Assembly: GCA_000403315.2 (NCBI GenBank)
Contig: KE159636.1
Location: 370,042 to 434,041 of the forward strand
Source of the DNA: Lachnospiraceae bacterium A2
GTDB taxonomy: Bacteria; Bacillota; Clostridia; Lachnospirales; Lachnospiraceae
Reading direction: 5' to 3'
DNA: 64,000 nucleotides
Shown: positions 44,234-51,938 of the stretch, piece after piece
Layout: each line of letters starts with the position of its first letter
Position numbering within the stretch: the first letter of the stretch is position 1
The notes under the pieces: model-generated
Told to the model about the DNA's origin: nothing
Databases searched by the model: none
What the model saw: the letters and a program-made list of their open reading frames with translations, nothing else
Position numbers and translations under genes: made by a program

Positions 44234-44468
44234 AATCTGCTACAGCTACCGCAGTGCAAGGCATAAGGCGCAGCAAATACAGATACTTGCAGAGCTGAAC
44301 GGCGTAGACAGTCTGGAAATAATCAAGGTTTTAGTGCATGGCGGGGAACGGCTGCCAGACAGCACGGTAAATAAGCTATTTAAGCGGCTGGACAAGCTGG
44401 AAATGGAGATAAGGGAAAGAGAGCGGGAATATAAGGCGATAGCGGCAGCATTGAAAGGAGAGCTATAA
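44220..44468 (+). CDS. Small coiled-coil phage protein
   Basis: An 82-residue protein with a basic start (MTAREICYSYRSARHKAQQ) and a heptad-like C-terminus (LFKRLDKLEMEIREREREY). The ATG at 44220 is preferred over a TTG at 44202. Function unknown. Confidence 0.55.
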   Translation: MTAREICYSYRSARHKAQQIQILAELNGVDSLEIIKVLVHGGERLPDSTVNKLFKRLDKLEMEIREREREYKAIAAALKGEL

Positions 44469-44471
44469 AAA

Positions 44472-44960
44472 TTGAGGAAAGTATACATATGCAGCCCGTA
44501 TAGGGCAAAGGACGGCGCACAGCTGGATAGAAACATAGACTATGCGCAGGCACTTACTAAGCAGGCGATAGAGGCGGGATTAGCGCCGATTACGCCACAT
44601 TTATATATGACGCAGTGCTTGAATGAGGACAAGCCAGAGGAACGGGCGGCAGGCATGGCAGCAGGCTTAACGCTGCTGAAAAGCTGCGACTTTGTGATAG
44701 TGGGCGTTAAGTACGGGATAAGCGAGGGAATGAGCGCAGAAATAGCGGCGGCAGATGCAGCGGGTATAGAGGTAGTGAACGCAGACAAACTGCGCTATAA
44801 GCTGGAACATGACCGCAGGGCGTGGCTGGAAGAGTACGCAAAGCTGCACGCCTGCGAGTTTTGCAGGGGCAGCAGGCTACACACTTGCACAAGCTACCGC
44901 TGCCAGCAGCCCTACAGAGAGGCTTACAAGTATGCAGAGGAACATTTTACAAGTGGATAA
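44472..44960 (+). CDS. DUF4406-type nucleoside deoxyribosyltransferase-like protein
   Basis: A 162-residue protein. The first ~110 residues show the DUF4406 / deoxyribosyltransferase-like fold: KVYICSPYRAKDGAQLDRNI at the start, APITPHLYMTQ, then LKSCDFVIVGVKYGISEGMS. The C-terminal Cys/His tail (CEFCRGSRLHTCTSYRC) is an addition that may bind zinc. The family is common in phages and is thought to bind or process nucleotides. The start is TTG, 3 bases after the previous stop. Confidence 0.7.
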   Translation: MRKVYICSPYRAKDGAQLDRNIDYAQALTKQAIEAGLAPITPHLYMTQCLNEDKPEERAAGMAAGLTLLKSCDFVIVGVKYGISEGMSAEIAAADAAGIEVVNADKLRYKLEHDRRAWLEEYAKLHACEFCRGSRLHTCTSYRCQQPYREAYKYAEEHFTSG

Positions 44961-44966
44961 AGGAAA

Positions 44967-45096
44967 AGCCCCTACGGTACGGGAATACCATAGGGGCTAA
45001 GCTATACAGCTTTTACAACCTAAACCCAGTATATCACTGTATGGCGAAAATATCAAGAAAAATGCGGGCTGCGAGCCTGCTTTATCACTTGATAAA
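44967..45096 (+). other. Hairpin-rich gap before the Rep gene, candidate replication origin
   Basis: The only sizeable gap in this part of the operon (44961-45142) contains three hairpins. The first has AGCCCCTACGGTA / TACCATAGGGGCT (44967-44998, one mismatch). The second has GCGGGCT / AGCCTGC (45064-45080, one mismatch). The third has TTTATCA / TGATAAA (45081-45096). HUH Rep proteins nick at hairpin-flanked sites often located next to their gene, so this is a plausible double-strand origin. The first hairpin could instead be a terminator. Confidence 0.4.
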
Positions 45097-45142
45097 AGTA
45101 TTAGCTTTAGGACAAGACTACCCAAAAAAGGAGTAAAAATAT

Positions 45143-45910
45143 ATGCCATACGTTGAGAGGATTACAAGGGCGGGTAAAACGATAGAGATAGAGCGTTATT
45201 TTACGAGCAGATATAAAAAGCAGGGGATAAAGAGGGGGGATAAGGTAAAGCCCACCACAGAGCAGCAGGAGAAAATAAACACAAGGCAGGCAGAAAGAAA
45301 GCTGCGTATTCTGATAAATGCAAATTATGGATATGGCGACTATCATTTAGTGCTGGACTACATACGGAAAAAGGGAGAGCCAGACAGAACCAGAGAGCAG
45401 ATGCGCAAAGACATAGATATATTCCTACGGGAGTGCCGCAAGGAGTATAAAAAGGCTGGGCTAGAGTTTAAATACATACACGTAATGGAGATAGGCAAGA
45501 AAGGTGCAAGGCATCATCACTTAGTCATAAACCAGATAGACACAAAGATATTGCAGCAGTGCTGGTACAAGGCGTATGAGGGGCATAACAGAGTAAAAGT
45601 GTTTCCTCTGGACGACAGCGGGAACCATGCGGAGCTGGCAGCATATTTGATTAAATACACAGACACACACAGAAAGGCAGAGGACGGGGCGCTACAAGGC
45701 AAGCGCTGGAACTGTAGCAGGAATTTAGTAAGACCAGAACCAGAGATAAGGATAATTTCAAGCAGGGAATGGTTTAAGGCAGAGGCAAGACCGATAAAGG
45801 GCTACTACGTAGACAAGGACAGCGTAAGCAAGGGAGTGCATAGCCCAGAGTATTACGGATATGGGTATTTCAGATACACGCTTGTAAAAATGGAGAAAGA
45901 GGGGGGATAA
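45143..45910 (+). CDS. HUH-family rolling-circle replication (Rep-like) protein
   Basis: A 255-residue protein with the two core motifs of HUH endonucleases: the metal-binding KKGARHHHLVIN (His124-His126) preceded by the FKYIHVMEIG strand, and the catalytic-tyrosine-type helix ELAAYLIKYTD (Tyr168, Lys171, Tyr172). Such enzymes nick one strand and start rolling-circle replication or transfer. AAAGGAG precedes the ATG. It sits in a tailed-phage early operon with an ssDNA-binding-like protein and ParA/ParB, which suggests plasmid-like replication of the phage genome. A hairpin-rich gap lies just upstream. Confidence 0.78.
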   Translation: MPYVERITRAGKTIEIERYFTSRYKKQGIKRGDKVKPTTEQQEKINTRQAERKLRILINANYGYGDYHLVLDYIRKKGEPDRTREQMRKDIDIFLRECRKEYKKAGLEFKYIHVMEIGKKGARHHHLVINQIDTKILQQCWYKAYEGHNRVKVFPLDDSGNHAELAAYLIKYTDTHRKAEDGALQGKRWNCSRNLVRPEPEIRIISSREWFKAEARPIKGYYVDKDSVSKGVHSPEYYGYGYFRYTLVKMEKEGG

Positions 45911-45911
45911 G

Positions 45912-46076
45912 ATGCAGGCAGTAAAGGTTATAGGGATTGTGGCAGTAGTCATAGGGGCAGGGCTTTTGAGTGCGGGGCTGGCAGCAGTAGGCGCACTGGC
46001 GGTAGCCATAAAGCACGCCAGCGAGGATATGAGGAACTGGGAACGCTGGAACGATAACGACGACAGAGGGGCATAG
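45912..46076 (+). CDS. Tiny phage membrane protein
   Basis: A 54-residue protein with one long hydrophobic Gly/Ala-rich span (VIGIVAVVIGAGLLSAGLAA) and a charged C-terminal tail (NWERWNDNDDRGA). The start follows the Rep stop directly. Function unknown. Confidence 0.55.
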   Translation: MQAVKVIGIVAVVIGAGLLSAGLAAVGALAVAIKHASEDMRNWERWNDNDDRGA

Positions 46077-46079
46077 GGA

Positions 46080-46232
46080 ATGAGGCAGAGGCTTATATAC
46101 TGGTTATTCCAGAAAGGCAAGAACTGTAAGCACTGCTGCCTATGGTGTGAGTATTTCAGTATATGCAGGGCAGATGTGCTGGCGCAGAACGAAAGAGAGG
46201 AAAACCACGGAAAGGAGAGAGCGGGAACATGA
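46080..46232 (+). CDS. Tiny cysteine-rich phage protein
   Basis: A 50-residue protein with a compact Cys/His cluster (NCKHCCLWCEYFSICRAD) suggesting a small zinc fold, and a charged tail. The start is 3 bases after the previous stop, and its stop overlaps the next start as ATGA. Confidence 0.5.
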   Translation: MRQRLIYWLFQKGKNCKHCCLWCEYFSICRADVLAQNEREENHGKERAGT

Positions 46233-46639
46233 GGAACTTTAGGCTGGACGACGAGAGCGGGCATCAAGAGGCGCTATTTAGCTGGGCGGCATACCAGCAA
46301 GGGCGTATGCCAGAGTTAGAGTATCTGCATCATGTACCAAACGGCGGCAAAAGGGACAAGGCGACAGCCACGGCGCTTAAGAGGCAGGGCGTTAAGGCGG
46401 GAGTGCCAGACATTGTGCTACCAGCAGTACGGGCAGGATACCACGGGCTGTACATAGAGCTTAAGGCTGGAAAGAATACCACAACGGACAATCAGAAACG
46501 CTGGTTAGAGTATCTGCGGCAGCAGGGGTATTATACGGCGGTATGCTACGGCTGGCAGCCAGCGGCAGAACTGATAGAGCGGTATTTGCTGCACCCAGAA
46601 GAGCTAAAGCAGCTGAAAGAAACAATCACAATGCGCTAG
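46229..46639 (+). CDS. VRR-NUC domain nuclease
   Basis: Stand-alone VRR-NUC (PD-(D/E)xK type) nuclease of 136 residues. The fold is visible as HQEALFSWAAYQQGRMPELE, HHVPNGGKRDKATATALKRQ, GVKAGVPDIVLPAVRAGYHG with the metal-binding Asp, and LYIELKAGKNTTTDNQKRW with the ExK pair. Stand-alone phage members can cut branched DNA, so a role in replication or recombination intermediates is plausible. Confidence 0.88.
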   Translation: MRNFRLDDESGHQEALFSWAAYQQGRMPELEYLHHVPNGGKRDKATATALKRQGVKAGVPDIVLPAVRAGYHGLYIELKAGKNTTTDNQKRWLEYLRQQGYYTAVCYGWQPAAELIERYLLHPEELKQLKETITMR

Positions 46640-46665
46640 AGGCGGCGCAGAAAGAGAGGCAGAGA

Positions 46666-47418
46666 ATGAAAACAATAAGCATTTTGAACTTAAAGGGCGG
46701 CGTAGGCAAGACCTTTACAGCGGCAAATATGGCGTATGAGCTTTACCGCAGGGGCTATAAAGTGCTACTGCTGGATAATGACAAGCAAGGGAACTTAAGC
46801 AAGGCATACGGCAGATACGACGCAGAGAGCGTAGCACCGATAACAAAGCTGCTTAGCGGGGAATGGAAAAACCCAGAGGAAATAATACAGCATACGGACT
46901 ATGAGGGCATAGACATTATCACGGCGAATATGTCACTTTTCGGCGCTACGTGGAATTTAACCAAAGAGGAAAACGAGAACCAGACGGAGCGGTATAGCGC
47001 CTGCAAGTTATGGCATTATGATTACTGCATCATAGATAACCCGCCAGACATAGGGCTTAACGTGATAAATGCGTTGGCAATAACGGACGAGGTTATAGTA
47101 CCCGTAAAGCTGGATAATTACGCTTTAGAGGGGCTGGACATTGTGGCAGAGCAGATAGAGGACGTAAAAGAGTATAACCAAGCAATTAAGCTGGCGGGCG
47201 TTCTGATTACGTCATACCAGAACACGGACGGGGAGAGCGCAGGTGTGGAATGGTTACAAGAGCAGGGAGTATATAACATTCTGGGGATTGTAAGGTATTC
47301 CAAGAAAGTAGCGGAAAGCTCTTTTCTGCAAAAGCCTATTTATGAGTACAGCCCGTGCTGCGGGGCGGCGCAGGGGTACAAGAAATTTGTAACGGCATAT
47401 ACGGGGAAAGTGAGGTAA
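46666..47418 (+). CDS. parA: ParA-family partition ATPase
   Basis: A 250-residue P-loop ATPase with the deviant Walker A motif ILNLKGGVGKTFTAANMA, Walker A' VLLLDNDKQGNLSKA and Walker B DYCIIDNPPDIGLNVINA. ParA proteins segregate low-copy replicons with a ParB partner. A ParB-like gene follows 420 bases downstream, with a lipoprotein gene between them. The ATG at 46666 has AGAGGCAGAG upstream. Upstream in-frame sequence would overlap the nuclease gene. Confidence 0.9.
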   Translation: MKTISILNLKGGVGKTFTAANMAYELYRRGYKVLLLDNDKQGNLSKAYGRYDAESVAPITKLLSGEWKNPEEIIQHTDYEGIDIITANMSLFGATWNLTKEENENQTERYSACKLWHYDYCIIDNPPDIGLNVINALAITDEVIVPVKLDNYALEGLDIVAEQIEDVKEYNQAIKLAGVLITSYQNTDGESAGVEWLQEQGVYNILGIVRYSKKVAESSFLQKPIYEYSPCCGAAQGYKKFVTAYTGKVR

Positions 47419-47423
47419 GGGAA

Positions 47424-47813
47424 ATGAAAAAGAAAATAATTTCAGTGGCAGCAGTTTTGGTAATGTGCATTATTCTTGCAGGCTGCACAGAGGCAGACAA
47501 AGTATCAGAAAACGTATCACAAGAGGCAGATAATTTTAATGTGTTACGTAGATTTGCGGTAATAAATACAAGGACAGATAAAGTAGAATTTGAACTTATA
47601 GGGGCTTTTTCTCTGGACGCAAGTAACAGCAACAAAATAAGTGTAATTGTAGAAAAAGAGGACGGCACATATTTTAAGCATATTATAGGGCTTAACGAAG
47701 ATGTATTTTACGTAGTGGAAGATTTAGGCGGTGCAGCGGTAAACAAATACAAGTACGAGGTAAATTACATACCAGAAAGTATAGTACCATTCACGATAAC
47801 AGAAAAAGAATAG
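47424..47813 (+). CDS. Phage-encoded lipoprotein, possible superinfection exclusion factor
   Basis: A 129-residue lipoprotein with basic start MKKK, a hydrophobic stretch and lipobox LAGC (Cys at residue 21). The mature part is beta-rich (FAVINTRTDKVEFELIGAFS, VEKEDGTYFKHIIG). Lipoproteins of this size in Gram-positive prophages, such as Ltp of Streptococcus phage TP-J34, block DNA entry of related phages, which makes superinfection exclusion a reasonable but unproved role. Its place between parA and parB is unusual. Confidence 0.7.
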   Translation: MKKKIISVAAVLVMCIILAGCTEADKVSENVSQEADNFNVLRRFAVINTRTDKVEFELIGAFSLDASNSNKISVIVEKEDGTYFKHIIGLNEDVFYVVEDLGGAAVNKYKYEVNYIPESIVPFTITEKE

Positions 47814-47841
47814 ATACGGCATAGAAAGCGAGGTAAAGAAT

Positions 47842-48957
47842 ATGGCAAAGTTTGGCATAAATGACATTTTGAACGCAAAGACAAAGGCAGCGGGAGCGCC
47901 CACGGCGGCAGAGGGATACAAGGAGATTTATTTAAGCCCGTATGAGGTAAAGGCAGCGCCAGAGAACACACACCAGAGCTTAGAGAACATAGAGGAACTG
48001 GCAGACAGCTTTTTACACGTAGGGCAAGAGCAGCCAACGGTTTTAGCGAGGATAAAGGGCGAGTATTTCATAATCGACGGACACAGACGCAACGCCGCTA
48101 ATATTCTGAATTTGGAGCGGGGACATAAGGAGTATGAAAAAGTCCTTTACCGCTATATGGATATGAGCGAGGCTATGTATGAGCTGCGGCTGCTGGCTGG
48201 CAACGGATACACGCAGCCGCTTACGGCATATGAGAAAACAAGGTTAGTAGAGCGCACCAAAGCGGCGCTGATGCGGGCAAAGGAAGAGGACGGGCTAGAG
48301 ATACAAGGAAAAATGCGGGATTTGATAGCCGCTATGCTGAATGAAAGCAGCACAAACGTAGCCAGAATGGAGAGCATAAACAATAACGCCACGCCAGAGG
48401 TAAAAGAGCAGCTTAAGAGCGGCAATATGGGTATCACTGCTGCTTATGAGGCTGCAAAGCTGCCGCCAGAAGAGCAGAAAGCTATTGCTGATAAAGTGGC
48501 AGCGGGCGAGGACATAAGGGCAAAGGAGATAGCCGCAAAGGTGGCAGAGAAAACAGCAGCCAAAGCCGCAGAGGACGCAGAGCAGGCGCAGCGGGATTAT
48601 GAAAAGCAGCAGGAAGAGAGCGACAAAGAGATAGAAAAGGCAGAGCGCAAGCGGGAAGAGGCAGAGGAAAAGGCAAAAGAGGCAGAATTAGCCGCCCAGC
48701 ACGCAAAGGTACTGCGGGAGTGGGTAAAGGAGAGCGTAAGCGCCGCAACGAAAGCCGCCGCAGATGCCGTGCTAAAGGTGTCCGAAACGGACACGCCGCA
48801 AAAGGACTGGAATAATACGGAGTGGGTAGTATTTACCGCAAGGGAGATTATGCAGCAGGCAGACAAGGTAAGCGAGGACGATTTATATTTACTGCATGAA
48901 ATCATGTTGCGCTGCCAGACAGAGCCGCAGGACGCAGCGGGGGGGCAGAGCAGATAG
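47842..48957 (+). CDS. parB: ParB-family partition protein
   Basis: A 371-residue ParB/Spo0J-like protein. The N-terminal ParB/sulfiredoxin domain shows LSPYEVKAAPENTHQSLENI, VGQEQPTVLARIKGEYFIID, and GHRRNAANILNLERG. The HTH region (about residues 125-215) includes ITAAYEAAKLPPEEQ. A long Ala/Glu/Lys-rich coiled coil (about 225-305) and a distinct C-terminal domain follow. It is longer than a typical ParB because of the coil. With ParA it should form a partition system; the centromere-like site was not found. Confidence 0.85.
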   Translation: MAKFGINDILNAKTKAAGAPTAAEGYKEIYLSPYEVKAAPENTHQSLENIEELADSFLHVGQEQPTVLARIKGEYFIIDGHRRNAANILNLERGHKEYEKVLYRYMDMSEAMYELRLLAGNGYTQPLTAYEKTRLVERTKAALMRAKEEDGLEIQGKMRDLIAAMLNESSTNVARMESINNNATPEVKEQLKSGNMGITAAYEAAKLPPEEQKAIADKVAAGEDIRAKEIAAKVAEKTAAKAAEDAEQAQRDYEKQQEESDKEIEKAERKREEAEEKAKEAELAAQHAKVLREWVKESVSAATKAAADAVLKVSETDTPQKDWNNTEWVVFTAREIMQQADKVSEDDLYLLHEIMLRCQTEPQDAAGGQSR

Positions 48958-49003
48958 CGGGACAAATGAGCATTGAGGACTACCAGAAAGGCGGGCAGTA
49001 GGC

Positions 49004-49375
49004 ATGGACGGGCTGATAATCAAAGAAAAGTGGTTAAGGCTGATTTTAAGCGGCTTGAAAAGCTGGGAAATACGGGGCAGCAGGACAAAAAAGAGAGGCA
49101 CAATATATTTAATCCAAAGCGGCAGCAGTCACATTATGGGACAAGTGGATATTGTAGACTGCATAGAGCTTACAAAAGAGAGGTACGAGAAAAACAGAGG
49201 AAAGCACTGTATAGAGGCGGGCTGGGAAAGCCTGCCTTACAGTGCTCCTTACGCATGGGTACTTGAAAATTGTGTGCAGTACCAAAAGCCGATACCGTAT
49301 AAGCACCCACAAGGGGCGGTTATCTGGGTAAAAGGTATAGCACGGGAAAGAGAGGTAGAACAGCATGAAGTATAG
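49004..49375 (+). CDS. ASCH-domain protein
   Basis: A 123-residue protein with the ASCH fold signature: MDGLIIKEKWLRLILSGLKS, WEIRGSRTKKRGTIYLIQSG, then GQVDIVDCIELT and a C-terminal HPQGAVIWVKGI. ASCH domains are PUA-like and bind RNA or modified nucleosides; some hydrolyse N4-acetylcytidine. Its role in the phage is unknown. It overlaps the next gene by 11 bases. Confidence 0.8.
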   Translation: MDGLIIKEKWLRLILSGLKSWEIRGSRTKKRGTIYLIQSGSSHIMGQVDIVDCIELTKERYEKNRGKHCIEAGWESLPYSAPYAWVLENCVQYQKPIPYKHPQGAVIWVKGIAREREVEQHEV

Positions 49376-49895
49376 GCAGTGGAAAAAGAATTATAAAAAA
49401 CTGCATGGAGTAAACCCACCTTTAGAACTGGATAAGCGCAAGCAGCGCAGGCCTGCGAAAAAGGCAATTAAGAATATAAACCGCATAGACCTTGCATCTG
49501 TAGCCACAAGAGCGGCAGAGGCATTTACAAACGCTTTAGCGTCTTTTATGCGGGGGCTGGGCGGGGCTTTTGATACGGCAGGGACGGTATGCAGGAATGT
49601 TGCCGATAATGTGCAGCCGATAGAGATTAAGGGGCGTACATTCAGCTGGCAAGTGAGGGAATACGGCAGCAGCTTTCATGCAGTGTATGAGATAAACGCA
49701 CTGGGCGGCGCTGATGAGCTTAGAGCCGTTACATATAGCCAAAAGGCAGCAGAAAAGATAGCGGAGATATTAGAGAGCGACCACTTAGAGCATATAAGGC
49801 AGACAAGCCCAGATAGGATACAGCGCAGGAATGATGCAGCAGACGGCTTACGGGCAGCAGTCATTACGGCGTATGAAAGCGGGGTGCTAAAATGA
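49365..49895 (+). CDS. Phage protein of unknown function
   Basis: A 176-residue protein with a very basic N-terminus (KYRQWKKNYKKLHG, KRKQRRPAKKAIK), a helical middle and a mixed C-terminal half (IEIKGRTFSWQVREYGSSFH). The basic start suggests nucleic-acid binding. Not recognised. It overlaps the next gene by 4 bases. Confidence 0.55.
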   Translation: MKYRQWKKNYKKLHGVNPPLELDKRKQRRPAKKAIKNINRIDLASVATRAAEAFTNALASFMRGLGGAFDTAGTVCRNVADNVQPIEIKGRTFSWQVREYGSSFHAVYEINALGGADELRAVTYSQKAAEKIAEILESDHLEHIRQTSPDRIQRRNDAADGLRAAVITAYESGVLK

Positions 49896-50317
49896 GAGAA
49901 AAAGGCAACGGCTGGATTTATGTAAATCCTTACCCAGAATACGAGGAATTATTTAAGCGTATTGAGGCGGCATTAGGATTTAAGTTATTTACATGGCAAA
50001 AGAGCTTTATAGTTTTGGGACATTTCAGACGGTACGGGGAAACAACAGCAATGATTTTAAAAGAATTGCTAGATACAGAGGCAGCGCCATTAGATTACAC
50101 AAGGCGGGGTATGAGCCATAGAGAAGATTTTTATAGACGGGAGCTTAGAGGGATACAAGAGCGTCTGGAAGATGCGGGGATAAAAACAAGGGTAGTGTTT
50201 TGGAGTGTTGAAGATAAACAGAGATACAGAGAGAGCTACAAGGGGACTTGCGAAAAGCGGGACTGTAGGCGCTGTCCGTTTCCACCGTGCAGGAAAGGAG
50301 AGAGCAGGCATGACTAA
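49892..50317 (+). CDS. Phage protein of unknown function
   Basis: A 141-residue protein. The stretch LFKRIEAALGFKLFTWQKSF and the following GHFRRYGETTAMI look like a helical, possibly P-loop-related fragment, but no full ATPase motif is present. The C-terminus has a Cys cluster (TCEKRDCRRCPFPPC) compatible with zinc. Not recognised. Confidence 0.55.
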   Translation: MREKGNGWIYVNPYPEYEELFKRIEAALGFKLFTWQKSFIVLGHFRRYGETTAMILKELLDTEAAPLDYTRRGMSHREDFYRRELRGIQERLEDAGIKTRVVFWSVEDKQRYRESYKGTCEKRDCRRCPFPPCRKGESRHD

Positions 50318-50420
50318 TTTTTTAATGGTTATTGTAATTATGGTGCTGCTGGATATTGACGGGCGGCTGATAAAAATGAATGAAAGGCAGGGCAAGGAAG
50401 ATGCAGGAAACAACGATTGA
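50310..50420 (+). CDS. Very small phage membrane peptide
   Basis: A 36-residue peptide (MTNFLMVIVIMVLLDIDGR, then a charged tail) with one hydrophobic span. AAAGGAGAG precedes the ATG. Its start overlaps the previous stop and its end overlaps the next gene, as for other genes in this operon. Confidence 0.45.
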   Translation: MTNFLMVIVIMVLLDIDGRLIKMNERQGKEDAGNND

Positions 50421-50910
50421 AGTAACGCCAGAGGTAGAGCAGCTGATACAGAAAGTGGCACGGGCAGCAGTAGCCGAGTACAAGAGGCAGGAAGAAAAAG
50501 AGCGCAAGCGTGATAAGTACCACAATACTTTTACGCTTATGAAATGCTACCGTGATGCCGCTTTCCATATCGAGAACGCCATAAGCGACGGCGAGCAGTT
50601 AGAGCTTAAGGGAATGACCGACGAGCAGCAGAGGACGTACTTAGAGAGCGTGAGGCGCAGCCGATTTAAAACTCTGATTATGACAGCACACATAGACAAG
50701 GCGGTAGAAGAGATAGAGCATAGGCGCAGAATGGCTGGCAGGGAAATAGAGTATAAGGCTTTTGAGCTGTATTTTATACAGGGCTGGGACTATGAGGCAA
50801 TAGCAGAGAAACTGGGGACGGGGAAGAACACGCCGAGGCGCTGGGTAACTGGCATAATCAATGAGTTGTCGGTACTGTTATGGGGCATAGACGAGGATAA
50901 GCTAAAATAG
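50401..50910 (+). CDS. ArpU/sigma-like late transcription regulator
   Basis: A 169-residue protein whose C-terminal third resembles sigma-70 region 4 or ArpU-type regulators (YKAFELYFIQGWDYEAIAEK, LGTGKNTPRRWVTGIINELS). The N-terminal part is helical and charged. ArpU-like proteins switch on late genes in Gram-positive phages. The position, last in the early operon and directly before a promoter and the packaging genes, fits this. The start at 50401 has only AAGGAAG at short spacing; an ATG at 50380 is an alternative. Confidence 0.7.
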   Translation: MQETTIEVTPEVEQLIQKVARAAVAEYKRQEEKERKRDKYHNTFTLMKCYRDAAFHIENAISDGEQLELKGMTDEQQRTYLESVRRSRFKTLIMTAHIDKAVEEIEHRRRMAGREIEYKAFELYFIQGWDYEAIAEKLGTGKNTPRRWVTGIINELSVLLWGIDEDKLK

Positions 50911-50954
50911 CAGGCTGGCAGCAGGCGTGGTAATACCGTGGTAAAAACGTGGTG

Positions 50955-50983
50955 TTTACATGGGAATTTGAAAGCTGTATAAT
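50955..50983 (+). promoter_or_regulatory. Putative late promoter
   Basis: TTTACA (50955-50960), 17 bases, TATAAT (50978-50983). Transcription would start near 50990, immediately before a terminator stem, and lead into the HNH and terminase genes. Confidence 0.7.
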
Positions 50984-50992
50984 GGTAACATG

Positions 50993-51050
50993 AAAAGAGT
51001 AGGCGATAGCTTAAACCGTAGCAGGCGGCAGCAGTAGCCTACTCTTTTTT
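50993..51050 (+). terminator. Terminator immediately after the late promoter
   Basis: Twelve-base perfect arms AAAAGAGTAGGC (50993-51004) and GCCTACTCTTTT (51037-51048) followed by more T. The stem begins within a few bases of the predicted transcript start, so it would end most transcripts at about 60 nt unless antiterminated. Confidence 0.75.
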
Positions 51051-51110
51051 GTTTTCATTCTTTAGCAGGCGGCAGCAGTAGCCTACTCTTTTTTGTTTTC
51101 ATTCTTTAGC
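51019..51110 (+). repeat. Tandem 44-bp repeat duplicating the terminator's 3' half
   Basis: A 44-base unit beginning TAGCAGGCGGCAGCAGTAGC occurs at 51019-51062 and again, identical as far as I can read, at 51063-51106, with four bases of a third copy. The copied unit carries the 3' arm and T run of the late terminator, so the single 5' arm can pair with either copy. No gene lies in 50911-51171. Confidence 0.8.
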
Positions 51111-51171
51111 CTCTACCCAGTGCATGAAACTTAGGGCGCTGGGAATATAAAGAGAAAGGAGCGGGGAAAGT

Positions 51172-51468
51172 ATGAAAGCATGGGCTAAGAGTTTCTATCT
51201 ATCGGCGGCATGGGAGAATACCAGAGCCGCTTACTTAATGTCACAAGATTATATATGCGAGCGCTGCGGCGAGCCTGCAAAGGTGGCGCACCACAAGTGC
51301 TACATAACCAGAGCGAACATTAACGACGCAAACATAACGCTTAACTGGGATAACCTAGAGGCGCTGTGCCAAGACTGCCACAACAAAGAGCATCATAAGC
51401 GCACGCCGCAACTGCGGTACGGTTTTGATGCAGACGGGCGCATAGTCCCCCCCTATTCAGAAAAATAA
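51172..51468 (+). CDS. HNH endonuclease
   Basis: A 98-residue HNH nuclease of the phage packaging region. The zinc pairs are CERCGEPAKVAHH and LCQDCHNKEHH, with the HNH core AHHKCYI...NLEALCQDCHN. Such enzymes sit next to terminase genes in many HK97-like phages and assist cos or headful cleavage. It is the first late gene after the promoter/terminator region. Confidence 0.92.
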   Translation: MKAWAKSFYLSAAWENTRAAYLMSQDYICERCGEPAKVAHHKCYITRANINDANITLNWDNLEALCQDCHNKEHHKRTPQLRYGFDADGRIVPPYSEK

Positions 51469-51578
51469 TTAAAGGGGGAAGATACCGAGGGGGATACCCT
51501 AAAATTACCCTACGGGCGTGCGCATACGTGGTGTAGGGGGTGTGGTGGGGCGCAGGAGAGGAAAGCGGGGTAAAAGGA

Positions 51579-51932
51579 ATGGCGACAAAGACGGAAAAGA
51601 CGAAAGAACAGCGCATTAAGTCCGAGAAGAGCAGGCTTAAGAAGATTTTCAAGGACTTAGACGAAAACAAGAAAAACTTAGTAACGCCGCTGATAGAAAA
51701 GGCTGCATTTATGAGCGAGGAGCTGGACGACTTGCAGGAAATCATAGAGCAGGACGGATGGACGAGCGAGTACAAGAACGGCGAGAACCAGTACGGGACA
51801 AAGAAAAGCCCAGAGGCAGACACGTACATAGCATTAAGCAAGAATTATGCAGCAGTCATTAAGCAGCTGACCGATTTAGTACCAGCTGCGAAACGGAAGA
51901 AAAGCAGGCTAGAGGCGCTGCGGGAAGAATAG
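51579..51932 (+). CDS. terS: Terminase small subunit (P27-like)
   Basis: A 117-residue helical protein with a basic start (MATKTEKTKEQRIKSEKSRL) and C-terminal segment PEADTYIALSKNYAAVIKQL typical of P27-family small terminases, which recognise phage DNA for packaging. AAAAGGA precedes the ATG at 51579. The large subunit follows 6 bases later. Confidence 0.8.
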   Translation: MATKTEKTKEQRIKSEKSRLKKIFKDLDENKKNLVTPLIEKAAFMSEELDDLQEIIEQDGWTSEYKNGENQYGTKKSPEADTYIALSKNYAAVIKQLTDLVPAAKRKKSRLEALREE

Positions 51933-51938
51933 GCGAAA

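Noticed and set aside
51019-51110. CRISPR-like short repeat array
   Set aside because: It is a head-to-tail duplication without spacers and contains half of a terminator. No cas genes are in the window.
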